Source: Nitrosomonadales bacterium (lineage in GTDB: Bacteria; Pseudomonadota; Gammaproteobacteria; Burkholderiales; Gallionellaceae). Taken from it: a stretch of 49,228 nt of DNA. The position numbers and the translations under genes were made by a program. Below are positions 10,893-20,929 of this stretch, one piece after another (the stretch's first letter is position 1; each line of letters opens with the position of its first letter). The notes beneath the pieces were generated by a model, which was not told the DNA's origin, searched no databases, and saw only the letters and a program-made list of their open reading frames with translations. The DNA is taken from NCBI GenBank assembly GCA_016195965.1, contig JACPYR010000049.1:1-49228 (forward strand), in the 5' to 3' direction.

Positions 10893-11945
10893 TTACCACA
10901 ACCAATATGGCGTTTGCATCCATGTGGCGATCACCACCAGCCATACCAGCGTAAGCGGGATGAACACTTTCCAGCCCAGCCGCATCAGCTGATCGTAACG
11001 GTAACGCGGGAAGGTCGCACGGAACCACAGGAACAGGAACAGCATGACGGACATCTTGCCCAGCATCCAGAACAGCCCCGGTATTTTATTGAACGGGGCT
11101 ATATCCAGCGGCGACAACCAGCCGCCCAGGAACATCACCGATGTCAACGCCGCGATCAGAATCATATTGGCATACTCGGCCAGGAAGAACAGCGCGAAAC
11201 CCATGCCGGAATATTCGGTATGAAAACCCGCCACGATGGTCGCTTCATCTTCCGCAAGGTCGAATGGCGCGCGGTTGGTTTCGGCCACGCCCGCGATAAA
11301 ATACACCACGAACATCGGGAACAACGGGATGAAATACCAGCCCAGCAATCCGTAACCGTTTTGCTGGCCGCGCACGATATCCCCCAGATTCATACTCTGC
11401 GCCGCCAGCAGTACACACACCAGCGCGAAACCCATCGCCAGTTCGTAGGACACGATTTGCGCCGCGGAACGCAAAGCGCCCAGGAAGGCGTATTTGGAAT
11501 TGGATGCCCAACCGGCGATGATGATGCCGTACACGCCTAATGATGTCATCGCCAGGATATACAGCAACCCGGCATTGACGTTGGCCAGCTCCATGCCGTC
11601 GCCGAACGGCACCACCGCCCAAGCCGCCAGCGCGGGCGCCAGCGCGAGCACGGGTGCCGCGACAAACAGAAATTTGTTGGCGCTGCTCGGGATGATGATC
11701 TCTTTCATCAACAGCTTGATGCCGTCGGCGAGCGGCTGCAACAGCCCCCAATAACCCACGCGATTCGGGCCGGGGCGCACCTGCATGAAGCCCAATATCT
11801 TGCGTTCGGCCAGTGTCAGGTAAGCCACGCTGCCCATGATAGGCAGCACGATGACCATGATTTTGACTATGGTCCACAACGGCAACCAAGCCGGACCAAG
11901 CAGGTTCTGGCCGAAGTTTTCCAGCGTTTGCAATAATTCCATCAT
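10893..11945 (-). CDS. nuoH: NADH-quinone oxidoreductase subunit H
   Basis: NuoH is the eight-helix membrane subunit that forms the quinone tunnel. The 350-residue protein contains [55 protein letters not shown] with the acidic loop at the E-channel, and [17 protein letters not shown]. All are diagnostic. The start codon overlaps the nuoG stop (ATGA; a second in-frame ATG follows directly at 11942). Confidence 0.97.
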   Translation of the reverse strand: MMELLQTLENFGQNLLGPAWLPLWTIVKIMVIVLPIMGSVAYLTLAERKILGFMQVRPGPNRVGYWGLLQPLADGIKLLMKEIIIPSSANKFLFVAAPVLALAPALAAWAVVPFGDGMELANVNAGLLYILAMTSLGVYGIIIAGWASNSKYAFLGALRSAAQIVSYELAMGFALVCVLLAAQSMNLGDIVRGQQNGYGLLGWYFIPLFPMFVVYFIAGVAETNRAPFDLAEDEATIVAGFHTEYSGMGFALFFLAEYANMILIAALTSVMFLGGWLSPLDIAPFNKIPGLFWMLGKMSVMLFLFLWFRATFPRYRYDQLMRLGWKVFIPLTLVWLVVIATWMQTPYWLW

Positions 11946-14359
11946 GCCCGCTCCCCGGAAATCGATTCCACGGTGATCGCCCCAAACATCCCACCCAGCC
12001 CCGCCGTGACGGGATGGCCCGCGGCCACGCGCACGGTTGCGGCAGGCAGGCTGTCATCGGCCTTGACCACCAGACGCGCGCTTGCGGCGCCTTGATGCAC
12101 TTTCACCATATCACCGGCCACCACACCCAGCTTGCGCAATTCGCTGCCATGCATCACCACGCAGGGTGTTGCAGCATCGCGTGTCTTTTGCAACGAAGCC
12201 GCGCGGCGCACTACCGCATCGGCAAAATAAATCGGCACATCGGCCACGCGCTGCAAACCAGACAGAATTGAGGATTGAGGATTGAGGATTGGGACAGATT
12301 GCAGGCTGTTGTTCAATTTGGCCGCGACATCCACACCGGCCAACGCTTCATCGCGCACCGCTTCGCTGGTGTCGTAATCGAACCCGGACACCTTCAACAG
12401 GTTGCCCAACACGCGCAACACCTTCCATGCCGGACGCGCTTCGTCCAACGGCTTGACGGCTCCCTTGAAACTTTGCACACGCCCTTCGGTGCTGATGAAG
12501 GTGCCCGATGTCTCTGTAAAAGGAGCAACCGGCAGCAACACATCGGCATAATCGGTCGCCTGGTGTTTGTAGGCGGACAACGCCACCACCATATCCGCGC
12601 CATGCATTGCAGCCACGGCTTGTTGCGGATTGGCACAATCCAGTTCCGGCTCCACATTCAGCAGAACGTAAGCCTTGCGCGGCGACTCCAGCATTTGCGC
12701 GGCATTCATGCCCTGCGCGCCGGCACCAAACGGGACGGCTCCCGCAAGATAACCACCGACGCTGTTCGCGGCCTCCCCAAGAAAACCGAACTTCGCGGCG
12801 CACAATGTTGCGATTTGCCCGGCCAACATCGCAATCTGCGCTGCCTGGGGATGCTGTTGCGCAAAATTGCCCAGCAACACGGCGGCACGTTCGCCGCTCG
12901 CCAGACTTTTTGCAATGGCGGCGGCTGCGCTGCCAACTTCAACATCTTTTAGAACATTCAAGAGTTGGGGATCGGGAGCGTAGCGAGGGGTGGAGGATAG
13001 GGCGGGAGTTGCACCTCGATCCTTGATCCTTGATCCTTGATCCTCTATCAGCGCCTTCAGGATTTGCGCCAGACTATTCACCAGCTCGCTCGGTGCGACA
13101 ATGGCCCGACTTTGCACCGGCATCAGCAAGTCGTCATCTACAGAATGAACGATGCAGGCCTGCGCGCCTTTTTTGACTGCCTGCCGAATGCGGTGCGCCA
13201 GCAACGGATGATCTTTGCGCAGGAAACTGCCGACAATCAGGAAGCGGTCGCGGCTATTGATCTCGGCGACCGGCATACCCAGCCATGGAACATATTTGCC
13301 GTCCGCGCTGAAGTCGGACTGGCGCAAACGGAAATCCACGTTGCTGTTGCCGATGCCGCGCATCAGTTTTTGCAACAAATACATCTCTTCCAGCGTGCTG
13401 TGCGGTGTCGCCAGCGCGGCGATCCGGTCGGTTCCGGCACCGCTGGCGATCTGGCGCAAACCATTTGCCACGTATTCCAGCGCTACTTGCCATTCGACCT
13501 CTATCCACTTGCCGTCTTGCTTGAGCATGGGTTTGGTCAATCGCTCGGGAGCGTTCAGGCCTTCATAACTGAACCTGTCCTTGTCGGAAATCCAGCATTC
13601 GTTGACGCTTTCATTTTCAATCGGCACAACGCGCATCACCTTGTGGTCCTTCACCTGCACCGCCAGGTTGGAACCCAGGCCATCATGCGGACTGACCGAT
13701 TTGCGCCGCGACAGCTCCCAGTTGCGCGCGGTATAGCGGAACGGCTTGCTGGTCAGCGCGCCAACCGGACACAGGTCTATCATGTTACCGGACAACTCGG
13801 AGTCCACCGTGCTGTTCACAAAGCTCATGATTTCGGCATGCTCGCCGCGGAATGCCATACCCAACTCCATCACGCCGGCGATCTCCTGCCCGAAACGCAC
13901 GCAGCGGGTGCACTGGATGCAGCGGCTCATCTCCTCTGTGGAAATCAGCGCACCGATGTCCTTGTGCATCACGACGCGTTTTTCTTCCTGGTAGCGCGAT
14001 GCGCTGCCACCGTATCCCACCGCGATATCCTGCAACTGGCATTCGCCGCCCTGGTCGCAGATCGGGCAATCGAGCGGATGATTGATCAGCAAAAACTCCA
14101 TCACTCCTTTTTGCGCCTTGACCGCCATCTCCGAATGAGTCTTCACCTTCATGCCTTCCGCCACCGGAGTGGCGCAGGCCGGCATGGGCTTGGGCGCCTT
14201 TTCGATTTCGACCAGACACATGCGGCAATTGGCCGCGATGGATAATTTTTTGTGATAGCAGAAATGCGGGATGTAAGCCCCCGCCTGGTGCGCCGCATCG
14301 ATCACGGTCGAACCCTGCTCGGCTTGTACCGGCTTGCCGTCAATTTCAATATTAATCAT
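11942..14359 (-). CDS. nuoG: NADH-quinone oxidoreductase subunit G
   Basis: NuoG is the large iron-sulphur subunit of the peripheral arm. The 805-residue protein has an N-terminal [2Fe-2S] ferredoxin domain (C34, C45, C48 and a further cysteine), the His/Cys N5 motif [18 protein letters not shown] and the N4 motif [17 protein letters not shown] degenerate molybdopterin-oxidoreductase domain follows. The extra N7 cysteine motif is absent (the region reads SVSPHDGLG). Two stretches of the C-terminal half are encoded by heptamer simple repeats (13018-13045, residues about 439-448; 12267-12293, residues about 690-698) and look like in-frame expansions in variable loops. The reading frame stays open throughout. 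Confidence 0.96.
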   Translation of the reverse strand: MINIEIDGKPVQAEQGSTVIDAAHQAGAYIPHFCYHKKLSIAANCRMCLVEIEKAPKPMPACATPVAEGMKVKTHSEMAVKAQKGVMEFLLINHPLDCPICDQGGECQLQDIAVGYGGSASRYQEEKRVVMHKDIGALISTEEMSRCIQCTRCVRFGQEIAGVMELGMAFRGEHAEIMSFVNSTVDSELSGNMIDLCPVGALTSKPFRYTARNWELSRRKSVSPHDGLGSNLAVQVKDHKVMRVVPIENESVNECWISDKDRFSYEGLNAPERLTKPMLKQDGKWIEVEWQVALEYVANGLRQIASGAGTDRIAALATPHSTLEEMYLLQKLMRGIGNSNVDFRLRQSDFSADGKYVPWLGMPVAEINSRDRFLIVGSFLRKDHPLLAHRIRQAVKKGAQACIVHSVDDDLLMPVQSRAIVAPSELVNSLAQILKALIEDQGSRIKDRGATPALSSTPRYAPDPQLLNVLKDVEVGSAAAAIAKSLASGERAAVLLGNFAQQHPQAAQIAMLAGQIATLCAAKFGFLGEAANSVGGYLAGAVPFGAGAQGMNAAQMLESPRKAYVLLNVEPELDCANPQQAVAAMHGADMVVALSAYKHQATDYADVLLPVAPFTETSGTFISTEGRVQSFKGAVKPLDEARPAWKVLRVLGNLLKVSGFDYDTSEAVRDEALAGVDVAAKLNNSLQSVPILNPQSSILSGLQRVADVPIYFADAVVRRAASLQKTRDAATPCVVMHGSELRKLGVVAGDMVKVHQGAASARLVVKADDSLPAATVRVAAGHPVTAGLGGMFGAITVESISGERA
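12267..12293. repeat. Heptamer repeat (ATTGAGG) inside nuoG
   Basis: Three tandem copies of ATTGAGG followed by a partial copy (ATTGGG). Read on the minus strand it encodes part of [10 protein letters not shown] in the NuoG C-terminal domain. Because 7 is not a multiple of 3, a gain or loss of one unit would shift the frame. Confidence 0.85.
13018..13045. repeat. Heptamer repeat (GATCCTT) inside nuoG
   Basis: Four tandem heptamers, GATCCTT three times and GATCCTC once. On the minus strand it encodes the hydrophilic stretch [11 protein letters not shown] of NuoG. It is the same repeat family as 33872-33896. Confidence 0.88.
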
Positions 14360-14380
14360 TGCTCACCTAACCCGTCAGCT

Positions 14381-15646
14381 TCACACCAAACACTTCTTGT
14401 GTTCGATGTGATATTCAAACTCATCGCGGAAATGCCTGAGCATGCCCTGCACCGGCCACACTGCGGCCTCCCCCAACGCACAGATCGTGCGACCGGCGAT
14501 GTTCTCGCCCACGCTCAACAGCAAATCAAGGTCTTCCATGCGACCCTCGCCATGCTCGATGCGATGCACGACGCGGTATAACCAGCCGGTGCCTTCCCGG
14601 CACGGCGTGCATTGGCCGCACGATTCCTCATAATAGAAATAGGACAGCCGCTCCAGCGCGCGCACCATACAGGTCGTTTCATCCATCACGATCACCGCGC
14701 CGCTGCCCAGGCCGGAGCCGGCTTTCTGAATGGAATCGTAATCCATCGTCAGGCTCATCATGATCTCGGCAGGCAGCACGGGCATCGATGATCCGCCGGG
14801 AATCACCGCCTTGAGCTTGTGTCCGTTGCGCACTCCGCCAGCCATTTCCAGCAGCTTGCTGAATGGCGTGCCCATGGGCACTTCAAAATTGCCGGGATTA
14901 TTCACATGCCCGGACACGGAAAACAGCTTGGTGCCACCGTTGTTCGGCTTGCCCAGTTCCAGAAACTTCTGCCCGCCGTGATTGATGATGTACGGGATGC
15001 TGGCGAAAGTCTCGGTATTGTTGATCGTGGTCGGCTTTCCATACAGGCCGAAGCTCGCCGGGAACGGCGGCTTGAATCGCGGCTGACCCTTCTTGCCTTC
15101 GATGGACTCCAGCAGCGCAGTCTCTTCGCCGCAAATGTATGCGCCATAACCCAGATGGTTGTGCAGGTCGAAGCAGAAATCCGCGCCCAGAATATTGTTG
15201 CCCAGATAACCGGCGGCACGCGCCGCTTCGCAGGCTTCCTCCATACGCTCGTAGGCCTCGAAGATTTCGCCGTGTATGTAGTTGTAGCCGGTCTTCACCC
15301 CCATCGTGTAGGCTGCAATCGCCATGCCCTCGATCAGCAGGTGGGGGTTGTAGAGCAGGATGTCCTTGTCCTTGCAGGTACCCGGCTCACCCTCATCCGA
15401 ATTGCACACGATGTATTTGTCGCCCGCAAACTGGCGCGGCATGAAGCTCCACTTCAAGCCGGTGGGAAAGCCCGCGCCGCCACGCCCGCGCAGCGCAGAA
15501 GATTTAACCTCGGCGATGATTTCCTCGGGCGTCATTTTTTCCGTCAACACACGGCGCAACGCCTGATAGCCGCCAACCTTGAGATAATTCTCCAGCGTCC
15601 ACGGCTGGTCGAAATCATTGGTGGTAAAAATGACCGGGCCGTTCAT
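14381..15646 (-). CDS. nuoF: NADH-quinone oxidoreductase subunit F
   Basis: NuoF binds NADH and FMN and carries cluster N3; it is the electron entry point of complex I. The 421-residue protein shows the glycine-rich NADH/FMN site [13 protein letters not shown], the [10 protein letters not shown] and [13 protein letters not shown] blocks. The N3 motif [12 protein letters not shown] has its distal cysteine in TICALGE. Length is standard. Its ATG overlaps the nuoE stop (ATGA at 15643-15646). Confidence 0.98.
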   Translation of the reverse strand: MNGPVIFTTNDFDQPWTLENYLKVGGYQALRRVLTEKMTPEEIIAEVKSSALRGRGGAGFPTGLKWSFMPRQFAGDKYIVCNSDEGEPGTCKDKDILLYNPHLLIEGMAIAAYTMGVKTGYNYIHGEIFEAYERMEEACEAARAAGYLGNNILGADFCFDLHNHLGYGAYICGEETALLESIEGKKGQPRFKPPFPASFGLYGKPTTINNTETFASIPYIINHGGQKFLELGKPNNGGTKLFSVSGHVNNPGNFEVPMGTPFSKLLEMAGGVRNGHKLKAVIPGGSSMPVLPAEIMMSLTMDYDSIQKAGSGLGSGAVIVMDETTCMVRALERLSYFYYEESCGQCTPCREGTGWLYRVVHRIEHGEGRMEDLDLLLSVGENIAGRTICALGEAAVWPVQGMLRHFRDEFEYHIEHKKCLV

Positions 15647-16122
15647 GTCTTATCCAATTCCGCTAAAATTTGATCGATTTTTTCCGGGGTCAGACGTCCG
15701 CACATTTTCTTGTTGCTGACCGTGAGCAAGGGCGCATCTATGCATGCTCCCATGCACTCGCCCTCGCGCAGGCCAAACTTGCCGTCCGCCGTCACTTCGC
15801 CGATACCGATGCCCAATTTCGACTCGATATATTTGACGGTATCAAGCGCACCGCACAGGGTGCAGGACAAATTGGTGCATACCGTGAGGGTGTGCTTGCC
15901 CATCGGCTTGAGGTTATACATGTGGTAAAAAGTGGCCACTTCATACACCGCCATTTGCGCCATGCCCAGATAAGACGCGACGTCTGTCATGTCTTCGTTG
16001 GATATCCAGCCCTTCTCGTCCTGCACGAAACGCAACGCCGCCATCACGGCCGATTGCTTCTGGTCTGCCGGATACTTCTTCAGCTCGCGGTTGATCTTCG
16101 CCTGTATTTGTTCGGATAACAT
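15643..16122 (-). CDS. nuoE: NADH-quinone oxidoreductase subunit E
   Basis: NuoE is a thioredoxin-like subunit with the [2Fe-2S] cluster N1a. The start at 16122 ([10 protein letters not shown]) is chosen over an upstream in-frame codon at 16161 because that one lies inside nuoD and because AGGGTGT precedes 16122. The product is then 159 residues, typical for the family. The cluster cysteines are in [11 protein letters not shown] (two of the four) and [11 protein letters not shown] (C-x3-C). The nuoE start lies 13 bases after the nuoD stop. Confidence 0.96.
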   Translation of the reverse strand: MLSEQIQAKINRELKKYPADQKQSAVMAALRFVQDEKGWISNEDMTDVASYLGMAQMAVYEVATFYHMYNLKPMGKHTLTVCTNLSCTLCGALDTVKYIESKLGIGIGEVTADGKFGLREGECMGACIDAPLLTVSNKKMCGRLTPEKIDQILAELDKT

Positions 16123-16135
16123 TTGTGACACCCTA

Positions 16136-17389
16136 TTAACGGTCGACTTCGCCAAACACAATGTCCTGCGTACCGATGATCGCCACCACGTCCGCGATCA
16201 TATGGCCACGCGTCATTTCATCCAGCGACGATAGATGTGCGAACCCCGGCGCGCGTATCTTCATGCGGTAGGGCTTGTTCGCGCCATCCGAAACCAGATA
16301 GATACCGAACTCCCCCTTGGGATGCTCGACCGAAGAATATATCTCCCCTGCCGGCACATGCATGCCCTCGGTGAACAGCTTGAAGTGATGGATCAGCTCT
16401 TCCATGTTCTGCTTCATCGCCTCACGCTTGGGGGGAGCAAACTTGTAGTCGACGGTCATCACCGGACCCGGATTGTTGCGCAGCCAGTCTATGCACTGCT
16501 TGATGATGCGGTTGCTCTGCCTCATCTCTTCGACACGCACCAGATAGCGGTCGTAGCAGTCGCCCTCCACGCCCACCGGAATATCGAAGTCCATGCGGTC
16601 ATAAACCTCATAGGGGCGCTTCTTGCGCAGATCCCACGCTATGCCTGAGCCGCGCAACATCGGGCCGGTGAAACCCAGCGCCAATGCACGTTCCGGAGTA
16701 ACCACGCCGATACCCACGGTGCGCTGCTTCCAGATGCGGTTGTCGGTCAGCAGGGTTTCATATTCATCCACGCATTTGGGAAAGCGGTTGGTGAAATCCT
16801 CGAGAAAATCCAGCACCGAACCCTGGCGGTTCTCGTTCATTTTTTTGACGGCCGCCGCATTGTGGTACTTGCTCGGCTGGTAATGCGACATCGAATCCGG
16901 CAGGTCGCGATATACCCCTCCCGGACGGTAATAAGACGCGTGCATGCGCGCGCCTGACACGGCCTCGTATACATCCAGCAGATCTTCGCGTTCGCGGAAG
17001 GTATAGAAGAACATGGTCATCGCACCGAGGTCGATGCCGGATGCGCCCAGCCACAGCAGGTGATTCAGGATGCGGGTAATCTCGTCGAACATCACCCGGA
17101 TATATTGAGCGCGGACCGGCACCTCGATGCCCGCCAGCTTCTCGATCGCCATCACATAAGCATGTTCGTTGACCATCATGGACACATAATCCAGCCTATC
17201 CATGTAAGGCACGGATTGCAGGAAAGTCTTGTGCTCGGCCAGTTTCTCGGTTGCACGGTGCAGCAGGCCGATATGCGGATCAGCGCGCTCGACCACCTCG
17301 CCGTCCAGCTCCAGCACCAGGCGCAATACCCCGTGTGCGGCAGGGTGCTGCGGACCAAAGTTTATAGTGTAGTTTTTAATTTCAGCCAT
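16136..17389 (-). CDS. nuoD: NADH-quinone oxidoreductase subunit D
   Basis: NuoD, the 49-kDa-type subunit, forms the quinone-reduction site with NuoB. The start at 17389 ([20 protein letters not shown]) gives 417 residues, the family length; the further upstream in-frame codon lies deep in nuoC. Diagnostic blocks are [13 protein letters not shown] with the quinone-site histidines, [29 protein letters not shown] and the C-terminal [14 protein letters not shown]. It overlaps the nuoC 3' end by 8 bases. Confidence 0.98.
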   Translation of the reverse strand: MAEIKNYTINFGPQHPAAHGVLRLVLELDGEVVERADPHIGLLHRATEKLAEHKTFLQSVPYMDRLDYVSMMVNEHAYVMAIEKLAGIEVPVRAQYIRVMFDEITRILNHLLWLGASGIDLGAMTMFFYTFREREDLLDVYEAVSGARMHASYYRPGGVYRDLPDSMSHYQPSKYHNAAAVKKMNENRQGSVLDFLEDFTNRFPKCVDEYETLLTDNRIWKQRTVGIGVVTPERALALGFTGPMLRGSGIAWDLRKKRPYEVYDRMDFDIPVGVEGDCYDRYLVRVEEMRQSNRIIKQCIDWLRNNPGPVMTVDYKFAPPKREAMKQNMEELIHHFKLFTEGMHVPAGEIYSSVEHPKGEFGIYLVSDGANKPYRMKIRAPGFAHLSSLDEMTRGHMIADVVAIIGTQDIVFGEVDR

Positions 17390-18047
17390 GATTGCGCCCC
17401 TTGCTGATGGCGTAACTTTCTTCACGCACAATGCGCGGCGTCACTTCACGCGGCTCGATTGAAACAGGTTGATAGACCACGCGCTGCTGAGCCGGGTCGT
17501 AACGCATTTCCACATGACCGGACAAAGGAAAATCCTTGCGGAACGGATTGCCGACAAAACCATAGTCGGTCAGTATGCGACGCAAATCGGGGTGCCCGGT
17601 AAACACAATACCAAACAGATCGAAGGCCTCGCGTTCATACCAGTTGGCACACGGCCATATATCGGCAACCGAAGACAGCACCGGAAAATCATCTTCTTCG
17701 GCAAACACACGCACACGCAGGCGCGCGTTGTGTGCCACGGACAGCAGGTGATAAACGACCGCGAAGCGGAATGGCAACATGCTCTTGTCGACAGGCGCAT
17801 CGTCATCCCGCAAATAGGCACCCGCCTCGGAAACATCGCTGCCGTACGCCAAATAATCCATACCGCACAAATCTACCATTTGCTCGAAGCGCAATTTCGG
17901 CTCATCCCGCAAACGGCCCAGCACTTCCAGCATATCGGCCGCCCTGACTACGACAGTCAACTCGCCCAATCGCTGCTCCAGGCTGACCAGCTTATCGCCA
18001 AACAGACCGGTCAAGTCCTCATGCAAGATACTCAAATCAGCAGCCAT
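17382..18047 (-). CDS. nuoC: NADH-quinone oxidoreductase subunit C
   Basis: NuoC is the 30-kDa-type subunit of the peripheral arm. The 221-residue protein has the [16 protein letters not shown] block and the diagnostic [20 protein letters not shown] followed by [20 protein letters not shown]. It is a separate protein, not fused to NuoD as in enterobacteria. The gap to nuoB is 11 bases and its 3' end overlaps nuoD by 8. Confidence 0.97.
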   Translation of the reverse strand: MAADLSILHEDLTGLFGDKLVSLEQRLGELTVVVRAADMLEVLGRLRDEPKLRFEQMVDLCGMDYLAYGSDVSEAGAYLRDDDAPVDKSMLPFRFAVVYHLLSVAHNARLRVRVFAEEDDFPVLSSVADIWPCANWYEREAFDLFGIVFTGHPDLRRILTDYGFVGNPFRKDFPLSGHVEMRYDPAQQRVVYQPVSIEPREVTPRIVREESYAISKGRNHG

Positions 18048-18058
18048 AGTTCATCATC

Positions 18059-18538
18059 CTAGCGTGCAATAGTATTGGTACGTTTAATCTTGTTCTGCAA
18101 CTGAATGATGCCGTAAAGCAATGCCTCGGCTGTGGGAGGACAGCCCGGCACGTACACGTCTACCGGCACGATGCGGTCGCAGCCGCGCACCACCGAATAG
18201 GAATAGTGGTAGTAGCCGCCACCGTTGGCGCAGGAACCCATCGAGATCACCCAGCGCGGCTCGGCCATCTGGTCGTATACCTTGCGCAATGCGGGAGCCA
18301 TCTTGTTGCACAAGGTGCCCGCGACTATCATCACGTCGGACTGGCGCGGACTGGGACGGAAAGCGCCGGCACCAAAACGATCCAGGTCATAACGCGGCAA
18401 TGCGGCATGCATCATCTCCACCGCACAGCAGGCCAAACCAAAAGTCATCGGCCACAATGAGCCGGTGCGCGCATAGTTGATTACCGTATCCACCGAAGTG
18501 ACGACGAAACCCTGCTCAAGCTTGCCTTCAATACCCAT
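18059..18538 (-). CDS. nuoB: NADH-quinone oxidoreductase subunit B
   Basis: NuoB carries the terminal [4Fe-4S] cluster N2 that reduces ubiquinone. The start at 18538 ([11 protein letters not shown]) gives 159 residues, typical of the family. The tandem cysteine motif LACCAVEMM, then [18 protein letters not shown] and the final [11 protein letters not shown] supply the cluster ligands. The first 11 bases overlap the 3' end of the small ORF between nuoA and nuoB. Confidence 0.97.
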   Translation of the reverse strand: MGIEGKLEQGFVVTSVDTVINYARTGSLWPMTFGLACCAVEMMHAALPRYDLDRFGAGAFRPSPRQSDVMIVAGTLCNKMAPALRKVYDQMAEPRWVISMGSCANGGGYYHYSYSVVRGCDRIVPVDVYVPGCPPTAEALLYGIIQLQNKIKRTNTIAR

Positions 18539-18767
18539 GACAGACCTCTTGCAAGTCATGACTCAGCGATCTTTCATTGCACCGCAGAAACCGAACGCAG
18601 ACAACATGCCCGGACGGTCGCATCCCCACTGCGCGGGGCCCCTGCTTCCTGCTCATACTGATGCCTCCTCTGCGTCCCGCGTAATTTCCTGATTCCACGC
18701 GTCGGCATCTGACGGCAATCGCGGACGGTCGCATCCCCACTGCGCGGGGCCCCTGCTTCCTGCTCAT
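18528..18767 (-). CDS. Small ORF of unknown function between nuoA and nuoB, with an internal in-frame repeat
   Basis: I do not recognise this 79-codon ORF. Its ATG lies 4 bases past the nuoA stop and its stop overlaps nuoB by 11 bases, the spacing of a true operon gene. A 48-bp sequence occurs twice, exactly 111 bases (37 codons) apart, so the peptide starts [15 protein letters not shown] and repeats the same 15 residues from residue 38. The second copy's ATG (18656) has its own strong ribosome site, AGAGGAGG, 8 bases upstream, so a 42-residue product is also possible. It is arginine-rich with three cysteines in its second half and no membrane segment. It may equally be a non-coding repeat that happens to stay open; nuo operons usually have no gene here. 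Confidence 0.35.
   Translation of the reverse strand: MSRKQGPRAVGMRPSAIAVRCRRVESGNYAGRRGGISMSRKQGPRAVGMRPSGHVVCVRFLRCNERSLSHDLQEVCHGY
18611..18658. repeat. 48-bp direct repeat, copy 2 (nuoA-nuoB spacer)
   Basis: Identical to 18722-18769. On the minus strand it begins GTATGAGCAGGAAGC and contains the palindromic core GGGGCCCC and a CCCC...GGGG stem. The flanks of the two copies do not match, so this is two copies of one unit rather than a longer tandem duplication. Confidence 0.9.
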
Positions 18768-18769
18768 AC
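18722..18769. repeat. 48-bp direct repeat, copy 1 (directly after nuoA)
   Basis: Identical to 18611-18658. It begins 2 bases past the nuoA stop codon (minus strand) and supplies the ATG of the small ORF. The two copies are in the same reading frame. Confidence 0.9.
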
Positions 18770-18771
18770 CG

Positions 18772-19128
18772 TCACTCCCATTCCAACGCCCCTTTCATCC
18801 ACTCGTAGATAAAGCCCACCACGAGGATAGCCAAAAAGATCATCATGGAAACAAAACCAAACGTGCCGATTTCCTTAAGCACAATTGCCCAGGGAAACAG
18901 GAAGGCGATTTCCAGATCAAACAGAATGAACAGGATGGCGACCAGGTAATAGCGCACGTCGAATTTCATGCGCGCATCTTCGAACGCCTCAAACCCGCAC
19001 TCATAGGGCGACAGCTTCGCGCTGTCGGGATGATGCGGCGCCAGCACGCGGCCCAGCACCAACGGCGCGACACCCATCACTATACCAACACAAATGAACA
19101 GCAACACCGGAAAATAATTTTCCAACAT
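18772..19128 (-). CDS. nuoA: NADH-quinone oxidoreductase subunit A
   Basis: NuoA is a three-helix membrane subunit at the junction of the two arms. The 118-residue protein has [20 protein letters not shown], the diagnostic loop with the quinone-proximal cysteine, then [20 protein letters not shown]. The ribosome site is a GGGGGA run just upstream. It is the first nuo gene and follows tRNA-Leu on the same strand by about 100 bases. It may be co-transcribed with tpiA-secG-tRNA or have its own promoter; I see no convincing sigma-70 site. Confidence 0.97.
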   Translation of the reverse strand: MLENYFPVLLFICVGIVMGVAPLVLGRVLAPHHPDSAKLSPYECGFEAFEDARMKFDVRYYLVAILFILFDLEIAFLFPWAIVLKEIGTFGFVSMMIFLAILVVGFIYEWMKGALEWE

Positions 19129-19231
19129 TTGGGCTCCCCCTTATGTTTATTATTTAGTGGATGATCCCGGAAGCGATTAACTTAACGAACCGCTCACATG
19201 GCCAATACACACGTACATCAACTTTAAATTC

Positions 19232-19318
<87 letters not shown>

Positions 19319-19333
19319 AAAACTGTTATATAT

Positions 19334-19678
19334 TTATTTTGGAATATCCTTGGATTTGGAGTCATCCGCCGGAGCTACAGCAGGCGCTACCGGAGCGACC
19401 TGGGTGGAAGCCGGATTCACCTTATCCATCACCCCAAGCTTTTCCGCAGGATGCGAATAAAGATAGGTCAGCGACAAGCTGGTAATAAAAAATACCGTCG
19501 CAGCCACTGCCGTACTGCGGCTAAGAAAATTCGCGGAACCACTGGAACCAAACAGGCTGCCGGCCGACCCCGAGCCAAATGCCGCGCCCATGTCAGCCCC
19601 CTTGCCATGTTGCATCAGCACCAAACCGATCAACACTACCGCCGTCACAACATGCACCACCCAAACTATTGTTTCCAC
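19334..19678 (-). CDS. secG: Preprotein translocase subunit SecG
   Basis: SecG is the small membrane subunit of the SecYEG translocon and assists protein export. The 114-residue product has an N-terminal helix (IVWVVHVVTAVVLIGLVLMQ), the diagnostic GKGADMGAAFGSGSAGSLFG loop, and a second helix. A low-complexity Ala/Pro/Val tail follows, as is common in betaproteobacteria. It starts with GTG (19676-19678) preceded by GGGG. It sits between tpiA and tRNA-Leu. Confidence 0.95.
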   Translation of the reverse strand: METIVWVVHVVTAVVLIGLVLMQHGKGADMGAAFGSGSAGSLFGSSGSANFLSRSTAVAATVFFITSLSLTYLYSHPAEKLGVMDKVNPASTQVAPVAPAVAPADDSKSKDIPK

Positions 19679-19718
19679 ACACTACCCCACAATAACAAAT
19701 CAAACCCGATATACGGGA

Positions 19719-20477
19719 CTAAACTTGGCCGGCACGGCATATCGCCAAAAACTCGTCGGCCAGCAAAGACGCACCACCGATCAAACCACCGTCGATATCC
19801 GGCATCGCAAACAATTCCGCCGCGTTGCTGGCCTTCACGCTGCCGCCGTAGAGTATACACAACCCCGAGGCCACCTGACCATCATGAAACGCAACCCGCT
19901 GACGAATAAACGCATGCACCGCCTGCGCCTGCGCGGCACTCGCCGTTTTCCCGGTGCCGATCGCCCATACCGGCTCGTAGGCCACCACCGCATTGCGCAA
20001 TGCCTGTACGCCACCCAGCTGGATCAGTGCATCCAACTGCTCGGCAACCACCTGCTCGGTCACGCCACCCTCGCGTTGCTCCAGCGATTCACCCGCACAC
20101 AGGATAGGCGTTAACCCGGCACGCTGTGCGGCCAAAAACTTCTCCGCCACCAGATGACTGCTCTCGCCATAATAGGCACGACGCTCCGAATGCCCGACGA
20201 TCACATAACGACAACCAAAATCATGCAACATCGTGGCGGACACCTCACCGGTGTATGCGCCTTTATCCAACTGGTGTACGTCCTGAGCGCCCCACTGCAC
20301 ATTGCTGCCAGATAACTTCTGCTGCGCCTGCGCCAAATAAGGGAAGGGCACGCAAACCGCGCAATTGACACCCGGCATTGCAGCCATTCCGCTACGCACA
20401 GCGTCCAACAGCGCGGCATTCTGAGCCAGCGCACCATGCATCTTCCAATTTCCGGCAACCAATTTGCGACGCATCAT
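19719..20477 (-). CDS. tpiA: Triosephosphate isomerase
   Basis: TpiA interconverts dihydroxyacetone phosphate and glyceraldehyde 3-phosphate in glycolysis and gluconeogenesis. The protein has the N-terminal AGNWKMHG motif with catalytic-site Asn and Lys, the electrophile VIVGHSERR, the catalytic glutamate in VVAYEPVWAIGTGKTA and the phosphate loop ILYGGSVKASNA. I start it at 20477 (MMRRKLVAGN), giving 252 residues. Codons further upstream would lie at or before the predicted transcription start, and GGCGGG lies 9 bases before this ATG. 20474 is an alternative. Confidence 0.96.
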   Translation of the reverse strand: MMRRKLVAGNWKMHGALAQNAALLDAVRSGMAAMPGVNCAVCVPFPYLAQAQQKLSGSNVQWGAQDVHQLDKGAYTGEVSATMLHDFGCRYVIVGHSERRAYYGESSHLVAEKFLAAQRAGLTPILCAGESLEQREGGVTEQVVAEQLDALIQLGGVQALRNAVVAYEPVWAIGTGKTASAAQAQAVHAFIRQRVAFHDGQVASGLCILYGGSVKASNAAELFAMPDIDGGLIGGASLLADEFLAICRAGQV

Positions 20478-20509
20478 CGTAATCAACCCGCCAAGCATCA
20501 AAGCACGCA

Positions 20510-20538
20510 ATCCTACCTGCGAACACCCGAATGGTCAA
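20510..20538 (-). promoter_or_regulatory. Sigma-70-type promoter for tpiA (and perhaps secG)
   Basis: On the minus strand: -35 TTGACC (20533-20538), a 17-base spacer, and -10 TAGGAT (20510-20515). Predicted start near 20503, giving a leader of about 25 bases to the tpiA ATG. The rest of the gap 20539-20929 holds an AT-rich stretch but no gene. I found no confident Pho box upstream of pstS. Confidence 0.6.
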
Positions 20539-20929
20539 TCTTGCTATGTATCTTGCGCCGGATTCCGGGATGCGGGACCTTGCAATATTTACTGCATATG
20601 CTTATGCGCCGATGGCAAAATTCATTGGATTTTCAAATGCCGTCCTGCGATAATAATAATATTATGATTGTGGCTAACGAGCATTACCCTACAGCATTTA
20701 CATTGAGCACCTCCCGATTAAGTCAGGTTTGACGTAAAGCAGTCTTAAAAGCCCCCGGATTTCAATCTTTTGGCCGCCTCAAAGCGTGGCTATGCTTATA
20801 CTCAGCTTAGGGGATGTTGCTTGTTGCCTGGATATTATGATTTGGCCAAGCGCCAGCTTTACCGCCTATATATTTAATTAATACGGCACAAAATCAAATT
20901 GCAAGAAGGTTTCGACTGTTTCAAAAATC

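Noticed and set aside
12267..13045. A frameshift or broken nuoG
   Set aside because: The reading frame stays open from 14359 to 11942 and family blocks continue on both sides of the repeats.
16123..16161. A longer NuoE starting at 16161
   Set aside because: It lies within nuoD, and the start at 16122 has a better ribosome site and the family length.
18611..18769. Two 48-bp repeats resembling a short CRISPR array
   Set aside because: Only two copies, the spacing of 63 bases is unlike a spacer, there are no cas genes, and the unit is in frame within an operon.
20539..20929. A Pho box or small RNA upstream of pstS
   Set aside because: I found no CTGTCAT-like tandem, and no hairpin with a T tract in this AT-rich gap.
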